Counted from the stretch's first letter, positions 18,257 to 28,220 are shown. The stretch is 46,381 nucleotides of DNA from Acidimicrobiaceae bacterium (GCA_003133125.1 PKZO01000024.1:49116-95496); one strand, 5' to 3'. A program made the numbers and translations. Notes: a model not told the origin generated them from the sequence alone.

Positions 18257-19186
18257 CTAGGCCGTAGGAGTCACGCTCGGCACGTCGCTCATCACGCTCT
18301 TTATCGCCTGGACTGCACCCAGCAGGGCCGCGCTCTCGGCGGGGATGATGAGTTTCGTGTTGTCGCTCTCGGCGAACTTCGCCAGTGTGTCGAGTTGAAG
18401 AATGGCGACCAACGTCGGATCGGGTGCCGCGGCCTTGATCGCGGCGTAGACCGTGGCGATTGCCTGGGCTCGACCCTCGGCGTCAAGAATCTGCGCCTGG
18501 CGATTACCTTCAGCTCGAAGTATGAGGGACTGCTGAGCTCCCTCCGCTTCCTTGATCGCCGCCTGGCGTTCACCGTCGGCGACGTTCACCGCGGATTGCT
18601 GCTGACCCTCAGACTCGAGGATTCGCGCTCTCTTTTCTTGGTCGGCCTGCTTTTGCAGCGCCATCGCCTGAAGGATCTGATCGGGCGGGGTGATCTCGAG
18701 GACTTCGACACGATTGATTCGCACGCCCCACTTGTCCGTCGCCTCTTCCATCTGGGTCTGAAGCATGGTGCCGATTCGTTCGCGCTGGGAGAAGGCTTCG
18801 TCAAGGGTGATACTGCCAAAGACCGCACGCACTGAAGTTCGCGCGAGGTTGTCGACACTCACCAGGTAGTCCGAGTTGGTAAAAAGCGCCAAACGCACGT
18901 CGACCACTTGACTGAAGATGGTCGCATTGACGATCACCGCCACGTTGTCGCGGGTGATCACCTGCTGGCGGTCACCGGTGCGAGGGGTCTCGCGTACGTC
19001 GACGATCTTGAGCACCTCGATGAAGGGAATGATGAAACACAGACCCGGATTCTTTATGTCCTTGAACTCTCCGAAGCGAGTCACGACGCCAACGAATCCC
19101 TGCTGGACGATGCGAACGGCCTTTACGATGGCGTAGATCACGAGCAAGACAATGACACCCGCTATCGATGCGATGATGATTCCCAC
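18257..19186 (-). CDS. SPFH/band 7 (stomatin-like) protein
   Basis: VRIVQQGFVGVVTRFGEFKDIKNPGLCFIIPFIEVLKIVDVRE..., AFGSITLDEAFSQRERI, coiled EAEGAQQSLILRAEGNRQAQILDAEG. GTG start at 19186 preferred (AAGGG upstream); track ORF begins 19213. Confidence 0.92.
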   Translation of the reverse strand: MGIIIASIAGVIVLLVIYAIVKAVRIVQQGFVGVVTRFGEFKDIKNPGLCFIIPFIEVLKIVDVRETPRTGDRQQVITRDNVAVIVNATIFSQVVDVRLALFTNSDYLVSVDNLARTSVRAVFGSITLDEAFSQRERIGTMLQTQMEEATDKWGVRINRVEVLEITPPDQILQAMALQKQADQEKRARILESEGQQQSAVNVADGERQAAIKEAEGAQQSLILRAEGNRQAQILDAEGRAQAIATVYAAIKAAAPDPTLVAILQLDTLAKFAESDNTKLIIPAESAALLGAVQAIKSVMSDVPSVTPTA

Positions 19187-19315
19187 GTCAGATCCCTTCA
19201 ACGGCCACCTCAATAGTCACGAGCGAGCCCACCAGGCCCGTTGTTCGGAGTGTAGCCAACGTCCCGGCACGCGCAAGCGGGCCCAACGGTCCCGGCTGAC
19301 CTAGCGTAAAGCGCA

Positions 19316-19846
19316 ATGTCCTCTGAAGAGAGCGCTTTGGTGATTCTGGTCCCCGAGTCCGAGGAACTCGTGGGTCGGTGGCGGACGAGATTTGACCGAG
19401 CGGCGGCCTACGGCGTTCCCGCGCATATCACGGTCCTGTACCCCTTCGTTGCTCCGGAGTTGATCGATCGTGACGTCAGAGACCGTTTGGGGACGCTCTT
19501 TGGCACTCAAGAACCCTTCGACTTCTCGCTCACCGAGACCAGTCGTTTCCACGACCAGATCCTCTACCTGGTCCCCTCAGCCGAGCAGCGATTCACACAG
19601 CTCACTCAAGCCGTCGTTGCTTCGTTCCCCGACCACCCGCCCTACGAGGGCCGTTTCGAGAAGATCGTCGCCCATCTCACCGTGGCCGACCTCGCCGAAG
19701 CCGAGCAACTCGAAATCGTCGAGGCCGCCCTTTCCCCGAAGCTGCCGATTCTCGCCCACGCGAGAACAATTTCACTGCTCGTCGGTCGCGACGAACCCGC
19801 GACGTGGCACGTAGCGGGCGAATTCGCCTTAGGTCCTTTGTTCTAA
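19316..19846 (+). CDS. 2'-5' RNA ligase superfamily protein
   Basis: Two HxT/S-type motifs (PAHITVLYPF and VAHLTVADL). Confidence 0.8.
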   Translation: MSSEESALVILVPESEELVGRWRTRFDRAAAYGVPAHITVLYPFVAPELIDRDVRDRLGTLFGTQEPFDFSLTETSRFHDQILYLVPSAEQRFTQLTQAVVASFPDHPPYEGRFEKIVAHLTVADLAEAEQLEIVEAALSPKLPILAHARTISLLVGRDEPATWHVAGEFALGPLF

Positions 19847-19931
19847 GGCTGAACTCAGTTCTGACGTGGCTGATGACGACCACTTTCTAGTAGAACGTCA
19901 GTACGAAGTATTGGCGAATCGGGAGGTATCC

Positions 19932-21254
19932 ATGGACGTTGCGTCATTTGTCTCTTCCATCTTCGATGGTCAACTACCTTTTCGTGTCGAAGCCTTCGAC
20001 GGCAGCACGGCGGCGCCAAGCGTCAATTCGCCTGCCAACAACATCACTTTGAAGATCCTCAGCCGCGACGCGCTGGTACGCTTCGTGAGCCGTCCCGGCG
20101 AGCTCGGACTCGCGCGCGCTTACGTCGCCGGCGACATCGACGTCGACGGTGACCTGGACGCGCTCTTCGGCCTGGAGGTGCCACCACTGCGTCACATACT
20201 CACCTGGGAGAATCTGCGAGGACTCGCCTCCGAGGTAGGTGCCGCCGCATTCAAGCGGCTACCGCCGCCTTCGATCGAGGCCAGGCAACGCGGCGCTTTA
20301 CACAGCCGCGCGCGCGACAAGGACGCCATCTCGCATCATTACGACGTTTCGAACCACTTCTACGAGATGATCCTGGGTCCCTCGATGACCTATTCGTGTG
20401 CAGTCTTTCGTTCACCCGATGACACGCTCGAGATCGCCCAACGCCGCAAGGTCGACCTGGTCGCGCGCAAGCTCGAACTTAAACCAGGCATGCGCCTGCT
20501 CGACGTGGGATGCGGGTGGGGCGCCATGGCGATTCACGCCGCCAAGGAGTACGGCGCGCACGTCGTCGGTGTGACCCTTTCCGAACCCCAACAACGCTAC
20601 GCCAGCGAACAGGCCAAACTCGCCGGCGTGTCAGACCTCGTCGAATTCCGACTACAGGACTTCCGCGACGTCAAGGACGGTCCGTTCGACGCCATCAGTT
20701 CCATCGGCATGTCCGAACACGTTGGGCGTCGATCGCTCTCGGCCTATTCGCAGTGCCTCTTCGATCTTTTAAAGCCCGGGGGCCGCTTCCTCAACCACGC
20801 CATTGGTCGGCCAGTCTCCTTTGACCCCGATCCCCAGCCATCCACGATCTCGCAGATGAGTCGCCAAATGCAGATCGCCCTCAGCATGCGCGGTCCCTCC
20901 AAGACCGGTAGCCCGTTCATCGAGCGCTACGTCTTTCCCGACGGCGAACTTCACGAAGTCGGCACAATGGTCTCTATTTTTCAGGCGCATGGCTTCGAGG
21001 TTCGTCACCTCGAGAGTCTGCGTGAACACTACGCGTTAACTCTTCGTCACTGGGTGGAGAATTTGGTCAAGCGCTTCGACGAAGCAGTCGAGGAAGTGGG
21101 CGACCAACGCGCGCGGGTGTGGCGCCTCTACATGGCGGGATCGGCCGTTGGCTTCGAGCGTCATCACCTCGAGATCCACCAGATCCTGTGCGCCAAGCCC
21201 CTCGAAGGTAAGAGCGGCTTCGCGCTGCGCACGGAATTCGAACCAAGATTTTGA
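19932..21254 (+). CDS. cfa: Cyclopropane-fatty-acyl-phospholipid synthase family methyltransferase
   Basis: DAISHHYDVSNHFYEMILGPSMTYSCAVF, LLDVGCGWGAMAIHAAKEYGAHVVGVTLS. GGGAGG SD 5 nt before ATG at 19932; the track ORF extends to 19866. Confidence 0.9.
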   Translation: MDVASFVSSIFDGQLPFRVEAFDGSTAAPSVNSPANNITLKILSRDALVRFVSRPGELGLARAYVAGDIDVDGDLDALFGLEVPPLRHILTWENLRGLASEVGAAAFKRLPPPSIEARQRGALHSRARDKDAISHHYDVSNHFYEMILGPSMTYSCAVFRSPDDTLEIAQRRKVDLVARKLELKPGMRLLDVGCGWGAMAIHAAKEYGAHVVGVTLSEPQQRYASEQAKLAGVSDLVEFRLQDFRDVKDGPFDAISSIGMSEHVGRRSLSAYSQCLFDLLKPGGRFLNHAIGRPVSFDPDPQPSTISQMSRQMQIALSMRGPSKTGSPFIERYVFPDGELHEVGTMVSIFQAHGFEVRHLESLREHYALTLRHWVENLVKRFDEAVEEVGDQRARVWRLYMAGSAVGFERHHLEIHQILCAKPLEGKSGFALRTEFEPRF

Positions 21255-21805
21255 CGGACCGTCTGAATTCGAGTCACGAACAAGCCAGTGGCGCGCGGCG
21301 CCTGCGGCTGCGCTCGTACACCCTGGCCGACGAGACCGCGGCTCGAGCGGCGAACGAGTCGATGAAGAGCGACGGCTCACTCTTCCTGCTCGACTGGAAC
21401 GAGACCACGCAGTGGCCCCAATGGCTGAAGACCATCAACGAGCACCGGCGAGGGCTCAGCCTCTCGGTGGGTCTCGTGCCCGCCGTCCAGCTCGTCGCTG
21501 ACGTCGACGGCGACATCGTCGGGAGCGTTCGCGTGCGGTTCAGTCTCAACAAGGAACTCGAGAGGACCGGAGGACATATTGGCTACGGGGTTCTGCCGGC
21601 TCAGCGTCGACGCGGCTACGCCACCGAGATCTTGAGCCAGGCCCTCGTCGTCGCCCGCAGCCAAGGGGTCGACCGAGTTCTCGTCACGTGTTTTGAGGAC
21701 AACGCCGCTTCGGCCAGGGTCATCGAGAAGTGCGGTGGCGTACTAGAGGACGTCATCACCATCGAGCACGACGCCCGAGGGTTGCGGCGCTACTGGATTG
21801 AGTAG
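21251..21805 (+). CDS. GNAT family N-acetyltransferase
   Basis: LRLRSYTLADETAARAANES, GHIGYGVLPAQRRRGYATEILSQAL, NAASARVIEKCGGVLE. Confidence 0.88.
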   Translation: MTDRLNSSHEQASGARRLRLRSYTLADETAARAANESMKSDGSLFLLDWNETTQWPQWLKTINEHRRGLSLSVGLVPAVQLVADVDGDIVGSVRVRFSLNKELERTGGHIGYGVLPAQRRRGYATEILSQALVVARSQGVDRVLVTCFEDNAASARVIEKCGGVLEDVITIEHDARGLRRYWIE

Positions 21806-21834
21806 GCCCCGTCAGTTCGACGAAAGAGGACGTC

Positions 21835-22341
21835 TCATGGATCCCGCAGTGATTCGAGGAAGCGAGTCGCGTCGTGGGGGGAATCGAACTTGATGACCGC
21901 GACGTTCGACGAGTGACGAGCTATTGCTTGGTCGATCTTCGGCTTCACAACGCGCGGGAAGCTATAGATGAACTTGATGAACGCGGGATCGAAGTGCTCC
22001 GGACAACCTTTCGCCTGCACGTCCTGGCCAAAGTGCGTGACACTGCGAAAGAGCGCCCGGAAGAGACAACGCCACTTCGAGATGTTAAAGAAGATGACGG
22101 TGTCGGCGCGTTCGAAGCGAATGTCGAGCGTCTGGGAATAGGTGCCGTCGACGATCCACGACGATCCCGAGAGCAGTTCGAGCTGTCGGGGCACCCACTC
22201 TTCGTGGGGGGTCTCAACCCAGCCGGGATGCCAGAAGTAATTATCCAGATGGATCACCGCAAGGCCCATGGAGGCACCGAGTTGGTCCGCGAGCGTGGTC
22301 TTGCCCGAACCCGGCGAGCCCACGATGGCGATTCGGTTCAT
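21835..22341 (-). CDS. P-loop kinase / DNA topology modulation (FlaR-like) protein
   Basis: MNRIAIVGSPGSGKTTLADQLGASMGLAVIHLDNYFWHPGW..., WIVDGTYSQTLDIRFERADTVIFF. Confidence 0.83.
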   Translation of the reverse strand: MNRIAIVGSPGSGKTTLADQLGASMGLAVIHLDNYFWHPGWVETPHEEWVPRQLELLSGSSWIVDGTYSQTLDIRFERADTVIFFNISKWRCLFRALFRSVTHFGQDVQAKGCPEHFDPAFIKFIYSFPRVVKPKIDQAIARHSSNVAVIKFDSPHDATRFLESLRDP

Positions 22342-22412
22342 AGCCAAGCCTTTCTATCAGGCGACTGAGTCAATGGCGCGCTGTCCGAGAAAAAGACTGA
22401 CAGGCTGGAGCA

Positions 22413-22892
22413 ATGACAATCGAACGACTTGAAGTCCAACGCACCATCGAAGCGAGCCCTCCTGCGATCTTCGCCGTCCTTCGCTCACCGCGGGGCCACG
22501 TCAGCATTGACAGTTCAGGAATGCTGCTCAGCGCCGAGGGTACGGACGTCACCGCAGTGGGCGACACATTCATCGTGCACATGGACCGCGAAGCGCTCAA
22601 CGACTACCCAATGGGCAAGTACGACGTGACGATAACTATCACCGCGTTCGAAGAGAATCACGAGATCGCCTGGAACGTGTCGGGAGTCTTTCGAGGAACC
22701 ATGGGTCACGTCTACGGCTATACCCTCGATCCCGTTGAGAACAGCACCACCGTCACTTCGTACTACGACTGGTCCGAAGTCGGCCAGGAGTGGAAGGATG
22801 CCGATATCTTTCCCGTCATACCCGAAAGCGCTCTTCGAGCGACGTTGGGCATTCTCGCGAGAACCGTGGAGACAAGCGCGTCCTCGAACTGA
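22413..22892 (+). CDS. SRPBCC family protein
   Basis: VQRTIEASPPAIFAVLRSPRGH... polyketide cyclase/START-like fold; GGAG upstream of ATG. Confidence 0.72.
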   Translation: MTIERLEVQRTIEASPPAIFAVLRSPRGHVSIDSSGMLLSAEGTDVTAVGDTFIVHMDREALNDYPMGKYDVTITITAFEENHEIAWNVSGVFRGTMGHVYGYTLDPVENSTTVTSYYDWSEVGQEWKDADIFPVIPESALRATLGILARTVETSASSN

Positions 22893-22905
22893 TCGAGCGC
22901 GATCA

Positions 22906-23658
22906 TCAGTGCGGCGACGTCGCGCAGTACGTAGTCGTCACGTACGGCAATTCGAAAGGCTCGTCGAACGATTTGATGATGCGGTCCACGTCTTCCAAGA
23001 TCTTCTGCTGTTGCGATGAATCGAGCACGGCGATGTAACTCGTCGTCAACACTCGTTGATGCAGCGTGAACCGGTCCATCAACTGAGCGTTCTTGAATGA
23101 GCGCTTTTCGACGTCATCGAAGCCACCGATTTCGAGGATCGTCGAAAAGTCCGTCGCCATGTCGTAGGGCTTCTTCTGGTGCCAGAGAATCGCGGCGCTC
23201 ATCTCGTCGACCCAATCGACGCTTTCGTCGCGTTCGTTCCAGATAAGACCCAGTCCGCCACCGGGGACCAGGACCCTCGTAAATTCTGCCAACGCCCTCT
23301 CGGGGTCGAACCAGTGGAACGCCTGGGCGACGAAAAGGTCATCAACCGAGGCATCGCTCAACGGCAACTTCTCAGCGAAACCTTCCACGATCTCCACGCT
23401 GGGAAGCTGCCGGGCGAACTCGTCACGCATGCCCTGAGCCGGTTGGACCGCAATGACCTGGGTCGTGAAGGCCAGCAACTCCCTCGTGAACAGTCCCGTT
23501 CCCGCGGCGACATCGACCACTCTCGTCGTCGAGGTAACGCCGAGTCGATCGATGAGATAAGCGACCGCCTCGACGGGGTAGCCGGGTCGGGCTGACTGGT
23601 AGCGAGTACCGTCCGCGAATCCTTCGATGCCTACCTTGGGCGTTCGTGACTCCGACAC
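22906..23658 (-). CDS. Class I SAM-dependent methyltransferase
   Basis: RVVDVAAGTGLFTRELL..VIAVQPAQGMRDEFA..SVDDLFVAQAFHWFDPERALAEFTRVLVPGGGLGLIWNERD. Confidence 0.88.
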   Translation of the reverse strand: MSESRTPKVGIEGFADGTRYQSARPGYPVEAVAYLIDRLGVTSTTRVVDVAAGTGLFTRELLAFTTQVIAVQPAQGMRDEFARQLPSVEIVEGFAEKLPLSDASVDDLFVAQAFHWFDPERALAEFTRVLVPGGGLGLIWNERDESVDWVDEMSAAILWHQKKPYDMATDFSTILEIGGFDDVEKRSFKNAQLMDRFTLHQRVLTTSYIAVLDSSQQQKILEDVDRIIKSFDEPFELPYVTTTYCATSPH

Positions 23659-23920
23659 TGGTCCCCCGTTTCGGTTACACCCTCATTCTAGATTTCTTAC
23701 GGGCGAGATTCCTCGAACTGCGGCGACAAGATTGCGTTCGTCCATTTCAGATCTACGCGCGTGGCCCACCGACCTAATGAAGCCACTTCACAGGACCTCG
23801 GTATCGCGAAGCACCCGAGTCACGTCCGAGAGGACTTCCAAAATCCATCAGCCATATCCTCCGCGCCGCGAGAGATCCGCTCGTCGAATTCGCCGAAAAG
23901 AATCGACGTCCTGGCCGCGC

Positions 23921-25720
23921 TTAGTCTCCCGACGACGCCTCGCTCAACGTGGGTTCGACGCTCGTACCCGCTGAGCCCACACCGGCCTCGGCCATGGCGA
24001 TGTCACCCACACTCGCCAGACCCTCCTCGGCCTCAGCGCTCATCGAGTGACCGTGTCGCTGTACGCCACCGCCACGCATCCAACTGAAGACCGCCCCGAT
24101 GAAGCACATCACGGCAGCGGCGATAAAGGCCATGTGCAGTCCCTTGGCGAAAGGTGACGCGATCAGACTGGGGAAGAAACTACGGCCGAGCAGCACCGAA
24201 GCGTGAACGCCGGGTTGGGCGAGCAGATGTGACCCCAACAACGTCTGTATCGGATTGATGCCCAAGAACGCTGAGAAGAGGCTGCCGATCGCGGGTATGT
24301 GCGAGATGGCGGTGGCCTGGGCGGTCGGAACGCCCTGGGCCGTGAGGCCCGCGAACAAAGAGTGTGGCAGCGACGTCGCCAGTCCGAGCGTGATGACGGT
24401 GAAGAAGAAGCCGATTGAAAGTACGCTCGCCGAGTTCTGGAAGGTGTTGAGCATCGCACCTCCCGCGCCGCGTTGATCGGCGGGTAGCGAGTTCATCACG
24501 GCACTCGTGTTGGGCGCGGCGAAGAGCCCCATCGACAATCCCACTAGGAGCAACAGTCCGGCGAAGACGGGGTACGAGAAGTTGATAGGAATTGCCTGGA
24601 GTCCTATGAGGCTCACGCCGGTCAGCACCAGACCCAACGTCGCGAAGTTACGCGCACCGTGACGGTCGGCGAGGCGACCCGAGAGTGGACCGGCGATGAA
24701 GAAGCCCACCGTGAGCGGCACCATATAGATGCCCGCCCACAACGGCGTGCGGGCAAATGAGTAGCCGTGCTCGGGCAACCAGATTCCCTGCAACCAGATG
24801 ATGAGCATGAACTGCAAGCCACCTCGCGCCAGAGCCAGCATCAGCGCGGCGATGTTGCCCATGGCGAATCCCCTCGAATTGAAGAGATGGAGCTGAAACA
24901 TGGGTTGTTTGACCTTGAGCTCGATGAGAACGAACACCGCGAGGATGACGAGTCCGCCGATGATGCATGAAAGCACGAAGGGGCTCGTCCAGCCCATCGC
25001 GTGACCACCGTAGGGCTGCAGACCGTAGACAATGCCAGTGAGCAACGCGATGAGACCGATCGCAAACGTGAAGTTCCCGTACCAGTCGATGCTCGCCTTG
25101 GTGCGCGTCCCGTTGTCACGCAGCTTCAGCGCAGCCCAAACCGTACCGAAGAGCCCGACGGGCACCGAGACGAGGAACACCAGGCGCCACTCAATGGGGG
25201 CGAGCACACCTCCGAGGATGAGTCCGATGAAGGCGCCGCCGATTGCGGCGACGCCGTTGATACCCAGAGCGAGACCTCGTTCGTTGGGCGGAAAGGCGTC
25301 GGTGATGATGGCGTTTGAGTTCGCGAAGAGGAAGGCACCGCCGACGCCCTGACCCACACGCATGAAGATGATCCAAAGGGCTGCAGCGGGGCCGGTCATC
25401 CACGTCACGGCGAGCAAGATCGAGAAGATAGTGAAGATCGCGAATCCAAGTGTGTACATTCGCACTCGGCCAAACATGTCACCGACACGACCCAAGCTCA
25501 CCACGAGCACCGAAGTGATGAGCAGGAAGCCCATAAGGATCCACAAGAAGTACGTGGTGTTCTGTGGCGCCAATGGGTTGAGTTTGATACCGCGAAAAAT
25601 GTCCGGCAGGGCGATGAGCAGGATCGATCCATTGATCGTCGCCATCAGGATGCCCATCGTGGTGTTCGAAAGTGCGATCCACTTGTAACGGTCGGGGTGA
25701 TGCGCGGAAGCTGTAGGCAT
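23921..25720 (-). CDS. MFS transporter, DHA2-like drug/efflux family
   Basis: About 599 aa polytopic; GRVGDMFGRVRMYTLGFAIFT, GVGGAFLFANSNAIITDAFPPNERGLALGINGVAAIGGAFIGLILGGVL. Confidence 0.92.
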   Translation of the reverse strand: MPTASAHHPDRYKWIALSNTTMGILMATINGSILLIALPDIFRGIKLNPLAPQNTTYFLWILMGFLLITSVLVVSLGRVGDMFGRVRMYTLGFAIFTIFSILLAVTWMTGPAAALWIIFMRVGQGVGGAFLFANSNAIITDAFPPNERGLALGINGVAAIGGAFIGLILGGVLAPIEWRLVFLVSVPVGLFGTVWAALKLRDNGTRTKASIDWYGNFTFAIGLIALLTGIVYGLQPYGGHAMGWTSPFVLSCIIGGLVILAVFVLIELKVKQPMFQLHLFNSRGFAMGNIAALMLALARGGLQFMLIIWLQGIWLPEHGYSFARTPLWAGIYMVPLTVGFFIAGPLSGRLADRHGARNFATLGLVLTGVSLIGLQAIPINFSYPVFAGLLLLVGLSMGLFAAPNTSAVMNSLPADQRGAGGAMLNTFQNSASVLSIGFFFTVITLGLATSLPHSLFAGLTAQGVPTAQATAISHIPAIGSLFSAFLGINPIQTLLGSHLLAQPGVHASVLLGRSFFPSLIASPFAKGLHMAFIAAAVMCFIGAVFSWMRGGGVQRHGHSMSAEAEEGLASVGDIAMAEAGVGSAGTSVEPTLSEASSGD

Positions 25721-25763
25721 GGTTTCTCCGAGGTCGACGTAGCAAATGGTCCGAGAGAGTCGT

Positions 25764-25787
25764 TACTTAGTTAACGCCAACTAAGTA
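25764..25787. promoter_or_regulatory. Inverted repeat, probable MarR operator in the divergent promoter
   Basis: TACTTAGTT-aacgcc-AACTAAGTA, perfect 9-bp arms, abutting TATAAT at 25786-25791. Confidence 0.8.
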
Positions 25788-25797
25788 TAATAGGTGG

Positions 25798-26271
25798 ATG
25801 GCCATTCTGGAGACACAAAAGAGAAAGGGTTCTGCGCCGAGGTCGTCCTCGGCGACCGCCCTGCGCGTGGCGGTCCTGCGCATCTACCGGGCTCTACGGA
25901 TCCGCGCGGACCACCAGGTCACCCCATCCCAGGGATCGGCCCTCGCTCGTATCGAACAGTCCGAGCCGGTGCGTATCGGCATACTGGCTCACCTCGAAGG
26001 GATCTCTGCGGCCTCGATGAGCAAGATCGTGGACTGCCTCGTCGACGACGGCTACGTTGCGCGCGTGCCCGACCCTCTCGACGGACGCGCGAGTGTCGTC
26101 CAATTGACGACGGGCGGGCGCGAGATGATTCACGCCATTCGTACTGCGAGCACCGAAGCGCTCGAAGTGGCCCTCGAGGCGCTGAGTGAGAGTGAACAGT
26201 CAATACTGCGCCGTTCCCTGCCGGTGCTGGAAAAAGTCGCCGAGGCCTTACAGTTTCGCGAAGTCGGTTAG
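25798..26271 (+). CDS. MarR family transcriptional regulator
   Basis: wHTH: HQVTPSQGSALARIEQSEPVRIGILAHLEGISAASMSKIVDCLVDDGYVARVPDPLDGRASVVQLTTGGREM. Confidence 0.9.
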   Translation: MAILETQKRKGSAPRSSSATALRVAVLRIYRALRIRADHQVTPSQGSALARIEQSEPVRIGILAHLEGISAASMSKIVDCLVDDGYVARVPDPLDGRASVVQLTTGGREMIHAIRTASTEALEVALEALSESEQSILRRSLPVLEKVAEALQFREVG

Positions 26272-26327
26272 CGGCAAGGTCCACTCGGCGACCCAGAAGG
26301 ACTAAACCTGCTTAGAGGCGGTGTGAG

Positions 26328-26843
26328 GTGAGCGAGCCAATGGACTACGAGAACGGCGAAGAACACGAGGGCCTCGAGCAGTATGCGGTCGTTGCGAACC
26401 GACGTCAGCAGTGGGACATTCTGTTGTGGCAGATGCCGACCATGGCCCTCACGGGCGAGGCGTTTCTGCTCACGATCGCCCTCGCCGGTTCCACGAGCCA
26501 GGCGGGCCGCATAGTGGCGAGCGCGTTGGCCATGATCGTGGCGCTCGCCGCACTGCACTCACTCTCCGCGCACCGACTCTCAGAACTCGCTGATGCCGCG
26601 TGGCTGTCCGAACATGAGAGAGCCCACGGCGCCTCCGAAATCCACGGTCTCACCTGGCGTGATCGGCGTATCGCAATCGTAAGGGACCAACTCCACTCGA
26701 AGTCCTTCACCGACCGGCTCGTCGCGCGGACCTACCACTTTCGTTCCATCGTGGTGTGGTTCTGGACCATGGTCCTCATCGCACTCACCGCGTGCGCCGT
26801 GCTCGTGCTCGCGATAGCGGACCCTGCGCTCTTGCACACTTAA
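26328..26843 (+). CDS. Uncharacterised membrane protein
   Basis: 171 aa, three candidate TM segments; GTG start; coherent codon use. Confidence 0.6.
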   Translation: MSEPMDYENGEEHEGLEQYAVVANRRQQWDILLWQMPTMALTGEAFLLTIALAGSTSQAGRIVASALAMIVALAALHSLSAHRLSELADAAWLSEHERAHGASEIHGLTWRDRRIAIVRDQLHSKSFTDRLVARTYHFRSIVVWFWTMVLIALTACAVLVLAIADPALLHT

Positions 26844-27343
26844 GTCGAGCGCGTTCGGGCCTGACGACGGAACCGGTGCGTGGGAGCGATGCGTACGAGA
26901 GCGTTATAGGTGACCAGGGCGATGGCGAGGTGCATGCACATCAGCACCGCCACTCCCTTGGCGGGTTGGCCCTGGTGCCAAATGTAGAGATCCGGCGCGA
27001 GGAGCACGATGGTGACGACGATCGCCATCCGGTAGTAGAGCCAACGCGGCTTTGACGAGACGCGTGTAACGAATGGCCAACCACAGCAGGCGATGATCAC
27101 GCCAATGACGGTCAGTTTTGCGTAATCCGAGAATTGGAAATGTCCATAATCTCGCACCGAGGGAAAGATCTTGGTTCCCACCGCCACCAGAGCCATGTCG
27201 GCCACGAGCGAGCCGACGATCGCCACCGACGAAGCGAGGATCAATTCGGCGCGCGATGGTGGGCGCGGCGGGTCGAAATCGACGTGGAAATAGCGCAACA
27301 GGGGCCGAATGAATTTGGGAAAGGTCTCCGTAGTCACTTTCAT
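26840..27343 (-). CDS. Uncharacterised membrane protein
   Basis: 167 aa with several TM segments; GAGGAA SD upstream of ATG; convergent 4-nt stop overlap (TTAA). Confidence 0.6.
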   Translation of the reverse strand: MKVTTETFPKFIRPLLRYFHVDFDPPRPPSRAELILASSVAIVGSLVADMALVAVGTKIFPSVRDYGHFQFSDYAKLTVIGVIIACCGWPFVTRVSSKPRWLYYRMAIVVTIVLLAPDLYIWHQGQPAKGVAVLMCMHLAIALVTYNALVRIAPTHRFRRQARTRST

Positions 27344-27383
27344 CGCAGTTCCTCAAGGGTTCCCATAGCCGAATGAGGATTTT

Positions 27384-27412
27384 ACCGTGACCCGAGACAG
27401 CTCAGTTACGGT
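27384..27412. terminator. Weak hairpin abutting the stop of the 105-aa gene
   Basis: ACCGTGAC-(CC GAG acag CTC A)-GTTACGGT; 8 bp outer stem with a wobble pair plus 3 bp inner stem; no clear U-tract. Confidence 0.3.
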
Positions 27413-27729
27413 TAATTCCCTTCGAGCACGGTGTCTTCAAGATACGAGCGCAGTTGACGGCCCATCTCGCGGGGATTGCCGCTCAACTCGCCGATCACCT
27501 CGCCTTCGACTTCAGTGTCGTCACCGGGACGATAGAGCGAGACGCGCATCCCTTTGCCGCCACGCGCGGCACTGATGACCCAGGGCATTCCAATGTCCCC
27601 AGAATCCTTGGTCGCCATGATCTGACCGCTGCGTCCGAGCCCGATGCTCCAACCCGGCGAACGCGCCGCATCCATCACTCGCTGGGTCTCGGCGCCGCTT
27701 TGGAATCCAGAAGTTTTTGCGATGTCCAC
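27412..27729 (-). CDS. Uncharacterised 105-aa protein
   Basis: GTG-start ORF in a compact run of same-strand genes. Confidence 0.5.
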   Translation of the reverse strand: MDIAKTSGFQSGAETQRVMDAARSPGWSIGLGRSGQIMATKDSGDIGMPWVISAARGGKGMRVSLYRPGDDTEVEGEVIGELSGNPREMGRQLRSYLEDTVLEGN

Positions 27730-27758
27730 ACCCTACGGCGTGGGTGTCACGTTGTCGC

Positions 27759-28220
27759 TCAACCCGCGTCCTTCGATGTCTCACACGTCTTCTTCAGGCG
27801 TTCGAGCGTCGTGCGGATCGACTCTTTGGTGTACTCAGCCCGGTCGAAGCCCTTCTTCGAGTCCGGACGTCGGACCAACCAGTTGCGCCGGTCCTTCCAG
27901 GTCTCGACGACGCGGCAACCGTTGGGTGTTGACTGGATCTCATAACCCCAGTGCGCCACACGAAAAGGCCCGAAGGTGACCTCGAACACGAAGGTGGTCG
28001 GAGAGTCGTAACGAGTAATGCGAGCAGTGGTCGACCACTTCTCATCGTGACGGCGGTTGGTGCCCTTGAACCTCACGCCGATACCGGGGCCGGTCGCGGT
28101 GCCCATCCATTCGCCGCCGGTGTTCTCGGGCGACAGTTTTCCCATCGCCGGTAAGTCCGCGATCGTCGCGAACACGACTTCGGGGCTCGCCTCGACGTCG
28201 ATGGAGTCGGAATACGTCAT
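27759..28220 (-). CDS. SRPBCC family protein (polyketide cyclase/dehydrase-like)
   Basis: MTYSDSIDVEASPEVVFATIADLPAMGKLSPENTGGEW...VAHWGYEIQSTPNGCRVVETWKDRR. TAGAGT-6nt-ATG. Confidence 0.8.
   Translation of the reverse strand: MTYSDSIDVEASPEVVFATIADLPAMGKLSPENTGGEWMGTATGPGIGVRFKGTNRRHDEKWSTTARITRYDSPTTFVFEVTFGPFRVAHWGYEIQSTPNGCRVVETWKDRRNWLVRRPDSKKGFDRAEYTKESIRTTLERLKKTCETSKDAG

Noticed and set aside
22890-22905. TGATCG-agcg-CGATCA inverted repeat between convergent genes
   Set aside because: Only 6 bp and no U-tract; could be a minimal terminator but is too weak to claim.
23659-23920. 260-bp gap between methyltransferase and MFS genes with small ORFs
   Set aside because: ORFs show no recognisable protein signature or ribosome site; no supported feature.
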